DNA of 64,000 bases, from the NCBI GenBank assembly GCA_963678925.1, contig OY787533.1:3906001-3970000 (forward strand), given 5' to 3'. This document shows positions 1-7,561 of the stretch, piece by piece (the stretch's first letter is position 1; each line of letters starts with the position of its first letter). Position numbers and translations under genes: made by a program. The notes under the pieces are model-generated. The model was given only the letters and a program-made list of their open reading frames with translations, made no database searches and was not told the origin of the DNA. This DNA comes from G963665925 sp963678925. Its GTDB lineage: Bacteria > Bacillota > Clostridia > Peptostreptococcales > Acidaminobacteraceae.

Positions 1-2
1 CA

Positions 3-1694
3 TTGTCACGCTTTGTGGGAAAGCGTCTTGACACATACTATTCCAAAGATGAAGCAAATCTGCTTCGCGGTATGATACTCGGAGACACGACGCAAATAGA
101 TTCAAGGTTAATGAACGCTTTTCGAGTTTCTGGCATAGGGCATATTCTCGCAGTTTCGGGACTGCATTTCGGAATCATGTACACGGCTGCAAACAGCCTT
201 GTGAAGACCCTGAAGCTGCCCTACAGAACAGGCATGTTGCTGATATTCATCGTTCTCTTTCTTTTTCTGATGATGACAGGGGTTTCCGCGTCAGCCCTGC
301 GTGCCTTTGTCATGATCGCCATGCATCGGCTTTCACAGCTCTTGAACCGGCGCTATGATCTGTGGAATGCACTGGGAGCGGTGGCATTTTGCACCCTTGC
401 CCTCAATCCTTATGCAGCGTGGAATGTCGGATTTCAGCTGTCCTTCTGGTCGGTCTTCACCATTGGTGCTTTTCAAAAGCTTCGTGCAGTCAGTTCTTTC
501 ATAAAGCGTGCTGAAATAATCATGCTGCCTGTCTGCATTCAGCTGGGTCTTTATGTGCTGTCAGCAAGTCTTTTCAATAAAGCATATCCTTATGCACTGC
601 TGTTCAACGTTCCCGTTCTAGTCCTTATGCCGCTTATTATGGTGACCAGCGTTATTTCAGTCATAATACCGGTAGGTGGTTCCGTGGCAGCTTTCATCAG
701 CAGTGGCATGGTGGAGACACTGACGGTCTTTTCGTCTCTTTCTGAAAAACTCCCCTTAAGCAGCTTGGATATCAGAACCTATGCGGAGCCGCGGATTGTT
801 GGTGTGTATGCGATTGTTGCGGCGATTAGCCTTTCTTTTGTATTGAGAAAACACATGCAGTCTAAAGGACTTGTTCTGATTCCGATTGTCCTAATGCTTA
901 TACTGACTTGGCCAGTGCATACAAATAAGATTGTCGTGGATTTTCTGGATGTGGGCCAAGGAGATGCTGCACTTATCAGGGGAACAGATGGTTCTGCCAT
1001 TCTGATTGACAGCGGTCCTGCCTTCGCTGACCTTTATGGAATTCTCCTGGACGAAGGTGTAAGTCATTTAGATGCAGTCTACATAAGTCATCCGGACGCC
1101 GACCATATTTCAGGATTATTCAATATAGCCAAGCAGATTAGGATAGACCGTGTTTATCACGGCATACTGTCAGAAAAAGCCGATGTTGTTGAGGATCTGA
1201 AAGATAAGATGCCAAATACGGCCTTTGAAGTGCTCAAGCGTGGGGACAGAATCAAGTGGGGGCGTGTAGAGATAGATGTTCTTTCACCGGATCTGAATAT
1301 GAAAAAAACCATGTATGACGCAAATGACATGTCTTTGGTCTTACTCATGCAAGCATCAGAGCACAAGATACTTTTCACTGGCGATATCAGTAAGGCTGTC
1401 GAAAAAGAGATTTCTGAATACAGTAAAATGCAGAACTATGATATTGACGTCCTTAAGGTTGCCCATCACGGGTCAAAGACATCAACATCGCAGTTTTTCA
1501 TAGACGCCCTAAAACCTGAGCATGCGGTGATACAGGTGGGGAAAAACAATTTTGGACACCCGTCAGAACTTTGCCTGAACACGCTGTCCGGCAGTGGAAT
1601 AGACTATTACAGAAATGACCTGCAGGGCTGTATACGGCTTGAAATTGAAAAGGAAGGGCTCACCTTCATACCATGGCTTACATTGAAGAATTAG
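3..1694 (+). CDS. comEC: ComEC/Rec2 competence protein, 5'-truncated by window edge
   Basis: Inner-membrane channel for uptake of single-stranded transforming DNA, with a C-terminal metallo-beta-lactamase domain. The frame is open to the left edge, so the true start lies upstream; the TTG at 3 is not a supported start. Residues 1 to about 290 of the fragment form the hydrophobic Competence domain, including the typical stretch GHILAVSGLHFG near residue 46. The C-terminal half is the metallo-beta-lactamase-like domain: VDFLDVGQGDAAL near residue 310, the metal motif SHPDADH near 361, FTGDI near 457 and AHHGSK near 487. All the expected metal-ligand motifs are present, so the nuclease-like domain looks intact. 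holA follows 40 bp downstream, the usual Firmicutes order. The family assignment is secure. Confidence 0.95.
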   Translation: MSRFVGKRLDTYYSKDEANLLRGMILGDTTQIDSRLMNAFRVSGIGHILAVSGLHFGIMYTAANSLVKTLKLPYRTGMLLIFIVLFLFLMMTGVSASALRAFVMIAMHRLSQLLNRRYDLWNALGAVAFCTLALNPYAAWNVGFQLSFWSVFTIGAFQKLRAVSSFIKRAEIIMLPVCIQLGLYVLSASLFNKAYPYALLFNVPVLVLMPLIMVTSVISVIIPVGGSVAAFISSGMVETLTVFSSLSEKLPLSSLDIRTYAEPRIVGVYAIVAAISLSFVLRKHMQSKGLVLIPIVLMLILTWPVHTNKIVVDFLDVGQGDAALIRGTDGSAILIDSGPAFADLYGILLDEGVSHLDAVYISHPDADHISGLFNIAKQIRIDRVYHGILSEKADVVEDLKDKMPNTAFEVLKRGDRIKWGRVEIDVLSPDLNMKKTMYDANDMSLVLLMQASEHKILFTGDISKAVEKEISEYSKMQNYDIDVLKVAHHGSKTSTSQFFIDALKPEHAVIQVGKNNFGHPSELCLNTLSGSGIDYYRNDLQGCIRLEIEKEGLTFIPWLTLKN

Positions 1695-1734
1695 AAATGG
1701 TACAATAGTAAAGCAAGAAAAAATGGAGGCCGAT

Positions 1735-2784
1735 ATGTCTTATACAGAATTTATGAAAGACCTTGATAAGGATGCGCTTAAGCCAGTTTACCTTTTCCAT
1801 GGGAATGAAATGTATCTTGTGGATCATGTAATGGAAAAGCTTCAAACTGAAAAAATTGCAGAAGCATACGCCGATTTCAACTGGACTGTTTTCGACGGTT
1901 CTGTGTGCGAAATCGATGAAATAATTGGAACATGTGAAACCTTGCCCTTCTTTGATGAGCGAAAAGTGGTTGTTGTCAAAAATGCCCCTTTCTTTGGAGC
2001 GACAAAGACACGCCTGGTTCAGGATACAGAGGATGAGCTGATTAAATACTTGAAGGCACCGAGTGAAACCACACTCCTGATATTTGTAAGCACATCGAAA
2101 CCCGATAAGCGAAAAAAGCTTTATAAGACACTGGCTAAGGCTGGGGATGCAATTGAGTTTGGAAAGCTGGATGACAGGACTTTTCCAAAGTGGATGCAGA
2201 AGATTATTATTGAGTCAGGCAAGACCATTGATCCGGGAACGCTCTACCTGCTGAGTGAGCAGACGGGCTACCTGGAATACGGCTCAGACAAAACCTTGTA
2301 TGACGTGAAAAATATGCTTCAGAAAGTCATTGGTTTCTGTGGAGATAAGACCAAAGTCGAAGCGATTCATGTTGAGACCATGATTGAAAAACCACTTGAA
2401 AAATCAGTGTTTGACATGGTCGATGCCCTCGGCAGCAAGCGGGCTGAGACGGCGTTCAAAATCAGTCACAAGCTGTTTGCTGAAGGCGAAGCACCCATTA
2501 AAATCATGGCGATGATTACCAGACATTTTAGACTTCTCTATAAGACCAAGCTCTATATGGAAGAAGGGTATACGCCATCAGCGCTTGCATCAAAACTCAA
2601 GCTTCCAGCATTTGTTGTGAAAAAGAATGCGGCACAAATACGCACATTCTCACTGTCACAGCTAAAAAATATGCTGGATGCCTGTGCGGAAACCGAGTTC
2701 AAGGTTAAGACCGGACAATACGAAGGTCGACTTGCAGTAGAGACGCTTATGGTCAAGCTGGGGCGTGGCGGGGTTGTGAAATAG
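1735..2784 (+). CDS. holA: DNA polymerase III delta subunit
   Basis: Clamp-loader delta subunit, which opens the beta clamp during replication. The protein has 349 residues, the normal HolA length. The N-terminal sequence KPVYLFHGNEMYLVDHV is the family's typical degenerate P-loop region, and the C-terminal helical part (FKISHKLFAEGEAPIKIMAM, then ITRHFRLLYKTK) matches delta. I chose the ATG at 1735 because GGAGG at 1725-1729 is correctly spaced for it; the ATG at 1723 overlaps that ribosome binding site. In many Firmicutes rpsT follows immediately on the opposite strand. Here the holA-rpsT gap is expanded by hairpins and an IS3 element. Confidence 0.93.
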   Translation: MSYTEFMKDLDKDALKPVYLFHGNEMYLVDHVMEKLQTEKIAEAYADFNWTVFDGSVCEIDEIIGTCETLPFFDERKVVVVKNAPFFGATKTRLVQDTEDELIKYLKAPSETTLLIFVSTSKPDKRKKLYKTLAKAGDAIEFGKLDDRTFPKWMQKIIIESGKTIDPGTLYLLSEQTGYLEYGSDKTLYDVKNMLQKVIGFCGDKTKVEAIHVETMIEKPLEKSVFDMVDALGSKRAETAFKISHKLFAEGEAPIKIMAMITRHFRLLYKTKLYMEEGYTPSALASKLKLPAFVVKKNAAQIRTFSLSQLKNMLDACAETEFKVKTGQYEGRLAVETLMVKLGRGGVVK

Positions 2785-2794
2785 GTAGGATGCA

Positions 2795-2823
2795 CAGGGC
2801 AATTTAGCAATTGCCCATGTCGC
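2795..2823 (+). repeat. Hairpin GGGCAAT/ATTGCCC followed by ATGTCGC (left part of composite repeat A)
   Basis: Just after holA, GGGCAAT and ATTGCCC form a stem with a short loop, and ATGTCGC follows. The reverse complement of 19883-19911 has the same organisation (stem GGGCAATC/GATTGCCC, then ATGTCGCTTGACGCGCC). I read this as the first hairpin of a composite repeat whose second half lies at 4508-4597, now separated by the IS3 element. It could also act as a weak holA terminator. Confidence 0.6.
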
Positions 2824-2840
2824 AAAATGATATGCTATCT

Positions 2841-2880
2841 CCAAAGTAGACACGAATAAGTTGTATCGTATCTACTTTGG
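2841..2880 (+). promoter_or_regulatory. Hairpin overlapping the orfA ribosome binding site
   Basis: CCAAAGTAGA at 2841-2850 is a perfect 10-bp inverted match to TCTACTTTGG at 2871-2880, and the pairing extends imperfectly inward. The right arm ends in the GG of the orfA Shine-Dalgarno (GGAGGA, 2879-2884). A transcript entering from outside the element would contain both arms and could mask the ribosome binding site. A transcript started inside the IS would lack the left arm. Similar protection from read-through transcription is known for IS10 and some other elements. Confidence 0.5.
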
Positions 2881-2887
2881 AGGAAAA

Positions 2888-3589
2888 ATGAAGAGAAAAG
2901 CAGCAATCAGTTCAGAAATAAAACTTCAAGCATGCAAGGATTACGAAACAGGAACTGCCACATATACGAGTATTGGTCGTGAAGTAGGTGTTCATAGAGA
3001 AACTATAAGACAATGGTGGTTGAAGTATAAGCTTCATGGAGAAAAAGCCTTTGATTCATTAAAGCGTATACGGAAGTATTCCCCTTCACTTCGTGAAGCA
3101 ATCTTAGAAAAGTATCTGAGTGGAAATTATTCAGCAAAAATTATCGGTGCTGAGTACAATATTTCCGGTAATACTATTATCAACTGGGTGAATGCATATT
3201 ATCATGGTAGTGAAGACAAGTTAAAATCTCATGAAGAGGAAAAAACTGCCATGAAAACTAGAAAAACAACACTGGATGAACGCTTGAATATTGTTTACTG
3301 GGTTATGGAAAATGATATGGATAGCAAAGAAGCTTCCAAGAAATATGGTATTGCCTATACGACCATTCGAAACTGGGTCAGCAAATATATGAAAGAAGGC
3401 GCTGAAGGTCTCGTTCATAAGAAGCGTGGCCGTAAAAATGTAGAAGTTGATGAGAGCACTTTGAGTGAAATGGAAAAACTGAAGCTCGAACTTGAGAGGG
3501 AAAGAGAACTCAGAAAGATGCGCGAGTTTGAGATTGAAGTTCTCAAAAAAAAAGAGGAGTTCGAGAAGAAAAGACGCTATCAAAAGTAA
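2888..3589 (+). CDS. IS3-family transposase OrfA
   Basis: DNA-binding subunit of the IS3 transposase, 233 residues. It carries two or more helix-turn-helix segments, for example VHRETIRQWWLKYKLHGEKA near residue 33 and a second around AYTTIRNWVSKYMKEGAEG. A charged coiled-coil tail of leucine/glutamate repeats follows, typical of IS150-group OrfA. The ATG at 2888 is preceded by GGAGGA; the upstream in-frame ATG at 2861 lies in the terminal repeat. Near the 3' end is a run of nine A (3546-3554). Slipping back one base there joins the frame to orfB without a stop, so OrfAB is probably made by programmed -1 frameshifting. Confidence 0.88.
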   Translation: MKRKAAISSEIKLQACKDYETGTATYTSIGREVGVHRETIRQWWLKYKLHGEKAFDSLKRIRKYSPSLREAILEKYLSGNYSAKIIGAEYNISGNTIINWVNAYYHGSEDKLKSHEEEKTAMKTRKTTLDERLNIVYWVMENDMDSKEASKKYGIAYTTIRNWVSKYMKEGAEGLVHKKRGRKNVEVDESTLSEMEKLKLELERERELRKMREFEIEVLKKKEEFEKKRRYQK

Positions 3590-3648
3590 AGAATCAAGCA
3601 GCTTATGACACCATAGAGCATTACCATAAAAATGGGTACTGTATAAAG

Positions 3649-4467
3649 ATGATGTGTACACTTCTAAACGTCTCAAGAAGCGGTTTCTATAAGAACAAAA
3701 GGCGTGTTGTCCCTGAGAAGGAAACACAGGATCAGTTGTTGTGTAACCTGATTTATGATTATCACTCAACATTCGATGGCATTCTCGGTTATAGACGAAT
3801 GGCTCTGTTCCTCAATCGATTAAATCACTTCGCCCACAGCGAAAGCTATGTAAGACGGTTGATGAAGTTCTTAGGCATATCAGCACGCATCCGAAGGAAA
3901 AAAGTGAATCGTACCCGTACAAGAGTTGAACATATAGCAGAAAACATCCTGAATCGAAACTTTAATGCGTCAACACCCAATGAAAAATGGCTTACAGATA
4001 TCACCGAGTTTTCAATAACTGGGACACATCGCAAGCTCTATCTTTGTTCAATACTGGACTTGTACAATCGGAGTATCGTGGCTTATAAACTGTCATATTC
4101 CAACAATACTCAGCTGGTGTTGAAAACATTTGAACGCGCTCTGGAGAATAACCCTGGAGCAAAGCCCCTTTTGCATAGCGATAGAGGCTTTAACTACACT
4201 TCAAATGCATTCAAGATCAAACTAGAAGCTGCAGATATAACACATAGCATGTCACGGGTTGGCAAATGTATCGATAATGGTCCGATGGAAGGTTTCTTCG
4301 GAAGTCTGAAGTCAGAGATGTTCATCGGCAAGAAATTCACTTCGCTTGAAAGCCTTAAAACAAAAGTAATAGATTATATAAAACTATACAATGAAAAAAG
4401 GTTTCAAAAGAACCTAGGAGGTCTTGCTCCCGTGGAACTTAGAAACCAGTTTTTTAAATGCGCATAG
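3649..4467 (+). CDS. IS3-family transposase OrfB (DDE integrase domain)
   Basis: Catalytic part of the transposase. The rve/integrase core is complete: WLTDITEF (first Asp), LLHSDRGFNYTS (second Asp) and NGPMEGFFGSLKSEMF (Glu), followed by the typical EKRFQKNLGGLAPVE. The annotated ATG at 3649 gives 272 residues. The frame is open upstream to about 3548 and reads LSKVKNQAAYDTIEHYHKNG before that ATG. The native product is therefore likely an OrfAB fusion formed by the -1 frameshift in the A9 run of orfA. Nothing suggests inactivation. Confidence 0.9.
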   Translation: MMCTLLNVSRSGFYKNKRRVVPEKETQDQLLCNLIYDYHSTFDGILGYRRMALFLNRLNHFAHSESYVRRLMKFLGISARIRRKKVNRTRTRVEHIAENILNRNFNASTPNEKWLTDITEFSITGTHRKLYLCSILDLYNRSIVAYKLSYSNNTQLVLKTFERALENNPGAKPLLHSDRGFNYTSNAFKIKLEAADITHSMSRVGKCIDNGPMEGFFGSLKSEMFIGKKFTSLESLKTKVIDYIKLYNEKRFQKNLGGLAPVELRNQFFKCA

Positions 4468-4507
4468 AATACAATTATATCGTGTCTACTTGACAGGGAG
4501 CTGTTCA

Positions 4508-4597
4508 AAACGCGCCATATACATAAATAGAGCTAAATATCCATTCAAATGAATTTGATGGACATTTAGCTCTATTTATGTGCATTTCTTTGTTTTT
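4508..4597 (+). repeat. Composite repeat A: conserved linker, long variable hairpin, conserved tail
   Basis: The linker AAACGCGCCATATAC (4508-4522) is followed by a 24-bp hairpin (arms 4521-4544 and 4558-4581, one mismatch) and the tail GTGCATTTCTTTGTTTTT (4580-4597). The linker and tail recur almost exactly in copy C (19793-19879, opposite strand), where the stem has a different sequence. An outer pair GCTGTTC (4500-4506) and GAACAGC (4607-4613) brackets this copy. Confidence 0.7.
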
Positions 4598-4616
4598 CAT
4601 GGTATAGAACAGCACC

Positions 4617-4739
4617 GAGCAACCTGTCGGTCGCTCAGGTCGCTAAACGCGCCCAATGGCTATAAGCATAAAAAAACAGACATTCATGTAAACATGATGT
4701 CTGTTTTTTTATGCTTATAGCCGCTGTTCTTTGTTTTTT
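4617..4739 (+). repeat. Composite repeat B: two hairpins with conserved linkers
   Basis: A small first hairpin (GAGC at 4617-4620 with GCTC at 4633-4636, or ACCTG/CAGGT) precedes AGGTCGCTAAACGCGCCC (4637-4654). Next comes a perfect 26-bp stem (arms 4658-4683 and 4697-4722) and the tail GCTGTTCTTTGTTTTTT (4723-4739). The linker corresponds to ATGTCGCTTGACGCGCC of copy C and the tail to TGCATTTCTTTGT of copies A and C. The stem sequence is unrelated to theirs. Confidence 0.65.
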
Positions 4740-4880
4740 CCGCAAAAAAGACGGAAAGCGCACGTTTGCACTCGTGCGCTTGTTCATTATAAATCTGAAT
4801 TCAAATTTATAACAAGGGAATTGGGGAATCAATTTCCCTTATTAAAGGCATACTGATTGATCTGATCAGATGCCCTTATA
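4740..4880. other. Further short hairpins between repeat B and rpsT
   Basis: I see no gene here. The region holds AGCGCACG (4757-4764) pairing with CGTGCGCT (4773-4780), an AAGGGAA...TTTCCCTT pair (about 4814-4840), and an imperfect AAAGGCAT...ATGCCCTT hairpin (4844-4877) just past the 3' end of rpsT. None has a clear U-tract on the rpsT strand, so the rpsT terminator is not certain. Confidence 0.4.
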
Positions 4881-4919
4881 AAAAAACTTAACTCGCATAG
4901 ATTAATCATTAGAGGGTGA

Positions 4920-5183
4920 TTATGCTAGAGTGCTAAGTTTCTTTGATAGACGAGCAACTTTACGAGATGCTGCGTTCTTGTGGATCACGTTTTTCTCAGC
5001 AGCCTTACGAGCAAGCTTTTGTACGTGGTTGAACTTTTCAGTTGCCACAGCTTTGTCGCCAGCTTCTAGAGCTTCCATGAAACGCTTTTCAGCAGTCTTA
5101 AGAGCAGACTTGCGAGATTTGTTCATTTCAGTCTTCTTAGAGATAACTTTAATTCTCTTCTTTGCAGATTTGATATTAGCCAT
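4920..5183 (-). CDS. rpsT: 30S ribosomal protein S20
   Basis: Primary 16S rRNA-binding protein of the small subunit, 87 residues, the normal bS20 length. It begins MANIKSAKKRIKV, the universal bS20 start, and is rich in Lys and Ala throughout (for example KSRKSALKTAEKRFMEAL). The ATG at 5183 is preceded by AGAGAGGTGAAACTG. The longer in-frame extension to 5261 has no ribosome binding site and is not part of the family. It is convergent with holA and divergent from lepA, as in other Firmicutes. Confidence 0.97.
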   Translation of the reverse strand: MANIKSAKKRIKVISKKTEMNKSRKSALKTAEKRFMEALEAGDKAVATEKFNHVQKLARKAAEKNVIHKNAASRKVARLSKKLSTLA

Positions 5184-5570
5184 TTTCAGTTTCACCTCTC
5201 TTTCATTTGAAGCAAGATCCTTGAAATACTGTATGCAACAGTGTTTCTCATGACTTTGCATTCAATAGTCAACAAAAAGAATTATAACACTCTTTTTTCC
5301 CTAAAACAAGAAAATAATCACGGAATCCACAAAATTAATAAATTTCAAATTGTCTGAAAATAAGCCATGTTAGGTTATGGGCGGTTTTCTTACTTTTCAA
5401 TACTGGGTGTTTAGTCTAAAGCATCTTTATGATATAATATATCAGAATGTGCACTTGTAAAGTCAATTATCGAAGTGCACTAATTTTTATTGCACAGCTA
5501 TCCTGTCGCTTAAATTGGATAAACCCTATGATTGAAAGAGCTGGACAGGATTCAATAGAGGAGGATGAAA
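5184..5570. promoter_or_regulatory. Divergent rpsT/lepA intergenic region
   Basis: This 387-bp region has no convincing gene. It contains a TATAAT (about 5434) likely to serve lepA. Downstream is an 8-bp stem GTGCACTT/AAGTGCAC (about 5447-5478) followed by TTTTTA, then ATCCTGTC pairing with GACAGGAT (about 5498-5552) close to the lepA ribosome binding site. The hairpins could form a leader structure, but I recognise no known riboswitch. The genes gpr and spoIIP, which often lie here in spore formers, are missing. Confidence 0.4.
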
Positions 5571-7382
5571 ATGTCGAATCGTCAAGATAAGATTCGTAAT
5601 TTCAGTATTATCGCCCATATCGATCACGGCAAGTCAACGCTTGCAGATAGACTGATTGAAAAGACTGGTCTTCTGACACAGCGAGAGATGCAAGATCAGA
5701 TTATGGATACGATGGATCTGGAAAGAGAACGTGGCATCACAATCAAGCTTAATACAACGCGTCTCATATATAAGGCAAATGATGGTCAAGAATATACACT
5801 GAACCTGATTGACACACCGGGACACGTCGATTTTACCTATGAAGTATCAAGATCGCTTGCAGCCTGTGAAGGCGCCCTGCTTGTTGTCGATGCAACTCAG
5901 GGTGTTGAAGCGCAAACACTTGCGAATGTACACCTTGCTGATCAGCAGGGTCTGGAAATTCTGCCGGTCCTTAATAAGATTGACCTTCCGAGTGCGCGTC
6001 CTGATGAAATCCGAACTGAAATCGAAGATGTAATCGGAATCATTGCAGAAGATGCGCCTGAGGTTTCAGCAAAATCTGGACTTAATATTGAAGATGTACT
6101 TGAGCTGGTTGTAAAGTCAGTGCCACATCCGACGGGAGACCAGTCAGCACCACTTAAATGCCTTATTTTCGACTCGGTATATGACAGCTATAAGGGTGTT
6201 GTAGCATCGGTACGTGTTTTTGATGGCGAAGTCAAAAAAGGCGATATGATGGTGATGATGTCTACTGGAAAGACATTTGAAGTTGTCGAGGTGGGTGTGT
6301 ATACACCTGGCCCACTGCCTCAGCCAAAGCTTCAGGCAGGTGATGTTGGATACATTACAGCTTCTATTAAAGACGTGAAGAACTGTCAGGTCGGCGATAC
6401 AATCACACTTAAGAACAATCCTACGCCAACGCCACTTCCGGGCTATAAAAAAGCAACGCCAATGGTTTACTGTGGTCTTTATCCGGCTGAAGGCGAGAGC
6501 TACGACGCTATTCGCGACGCACTTGAAAAGCTCCAGCTAAATGACGCGGCCCTTTCTTTTGAGCCAGAAACATCGGTAGCCCTTGGATTTGGTTTCAGAT
6601 GTGGTTTCCTGGGACTCCTGCATCTTGAAATCATGCAGGAACGTCTTGAAAGAGAATTTGACCTGGATATTATTGCGACAGCACCGGGTGTAATCTATAG
6701 AGTCACGAAAACTGACGGTGATGTCATCATGGTACAGAATCCGTCAAACCTGCCACCGCAAACGGAGATTTCCATGATGGAAGAGCCGATTGTAGACGCG
6801 AAAATTTTCATTCCTAGCGAATACGTTGGTAATGTTATGGAGCTTTGCCAGCAGCGTCGTGGTACAATGCTGCACATGGATTATCTGGATGAGCGCAGGG
6901 TTATGCTCCACTATGATCTGCCGCTCAATGAGGTTATCTATGATTTCTTTGACGCTCTCAAAACAAAGACTAGAGGATATGGTTCTCTGGACTATGAAAT
7001 GAAGGGGTATGCGGAGTCAGATCTTGTAAAGATGGATATCCTCCTGAACAAGGAAAACATCGATGCCTTCTCCATGATTGTTCATAAGTCAAAAGCAGAA
7101 TACCGTGGTCGTCAAATCTGTGAAAGACTTAAGGATGTTATTCCAAGACATCAGTTCGTCATTCCGATTCAGGCCGCAATTGGCAACAAGGTTATCGCGC
7201 GAGAGACAATCAAGGCACTGCGTAAAGACGTACTTGCCAAGTGTTACGGTGGCGATATCTCCAGAAAGAAAAAACTTCTTGCCAAGCAGAAGGAAGGTAA
7301 GAAGAGAATGCGTCAGATGGGTAATGTTGAAGTGCCACAGCAGGCATTCCTTACAGTACTCAAGTTTGATGAAGAGAAATAG
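5571..7382 (+). CDS. lepA: Elongation factor 4 (LepA) GTPase
   Basis: Ribosome-associated translational GTPase, 603 residues. The G-domain motifs are all present: AHIDHGKST (G1, near residue 16), RERGIT (G2), DTPGH (G3), NKID (G4) and SAKSG (G5). The protein ends with the LepA-specific C-terminal domain (KCYGGDISRKKKLLAKQKE, then GKKRMRQMG), which separates it from EF-G. The ATG at 5571 has GAGGAGG at 5558-5564 in front; the in-frame ATG at 5565 directly abuts that site. hemW follows after a terminator, giving the common Firmicutes pair lepA-hemW. Confidence 0.97.
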   Translation: MSNRQDKIRNFSIIAHIDHGKSTLADRLIEKTGLLTQREMQDQIMDTMDLERERGITIKLNTTRLIYKANDGQEYTLNLIDTPGHVDFTYEVSRSLAACEGALLVVDATQGVEAQTLANVHLADQQGLEILPVLNKIDLPSARPDEIRTEIEDVIGIIAEDAPEVSAKSGLNIEDVLELVVKSVPHPTGDQSAPLKCLIFDSVYDSYKGVVASVRVFDGEVKKGDMMVMMSTGKTFEVVEVGVYTPGPLPQPKLQAGDVGYITASIKDVKNCQVGDTITLKNNPTPTPLPGYKKATPMVYCGLYPAEGESYDAIRDALEKLQLNDAALSFEPETSVALGFGFRCGFLGLLHLEIMQERLEREFDLDIIATAPGVIYRVTKTDGDVIMVQNPSNLPPQTEISMMEEPIVDAKIFIPSEYVGNVMELCQQRRGTMLHMDYLDERRVMLHYDLPLNEVIYDFFDALKTKTRGYGSLDYEMKGYAESDLVKMDILLNKENIDAFSMIVHKSKAEYRGRQICERLKDVIPRHQFVIPIQAAIGNKVIARETIKALRKDVLAKCYGGDISRKKKLLAKQKEGKKRMRQMGNVEVPQQAFLTVLKFDEEK

Positions 7383-7452
7383 AGGACGCATAAGTCAGGT
7401 ACTGATTGATCCAATGACAATGCGTATAGAGTCACTAAGTGTTTAAATTTGG

Positions 7453-7538
7453 GACTGCATCAGGGTTGCGCACACTTGAAAAGTGCCGTGTGAATTCACG
7501 AATCTTTTCGCTGTAAGCAGGACTGATGCAGTCTTTTT
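7453..7538 (+). terminator. Terminator downstream of lepA
   Basis: GACTGCATCAG (7453-7463) pairs perfectly with CTGATGCAGTC (7523-7533), followed by TTTTT. The 59-nt insert between the arms contains smaller palindromes (for example around CGTGTGAATTCACG), so the structure is branched. It separates lepA from hemW. Confidence 0.7.
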
Positions 7539-7561
7539 AGATTACTGAAATGAGGATTTCC

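Larger units (their letters stand above)
2843..4492 (+). mobile_element. IS3-family insertion sequence (IS150-like)
   Basis: Complete-looking IS with two overlapping ORFs (orfA, orfB) and imperfect terminal inverted repeats. The left end has AAGTAGACACGAATAAG at 2844 onward. The right end, read on the minus strand, has CAAGTAGACACGATATAA ending near 4469. The match is about 20 of 24 bases; the outermost bases differ, so exact ends and a target duplication could not be fixed. The element sits between holA and rpsT and appears to have landed inside a composite hairpin repeat. Confidence 0.85.

Noticed and set aside
3221..3772. 183-residue minus-strand ORF inside the IS3 element
   Set aside because: It lies antisense to orfA and orfB, which are clearly coding. 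It has no ribosome binding site or known domain.
4500..4740. CRISPR array or integron attC site as explanation of the hairpin cluster
   Set aside because: There are no regularly spaced identical repeats and no R-box pair of attC form. The stems differ from copy to copy.
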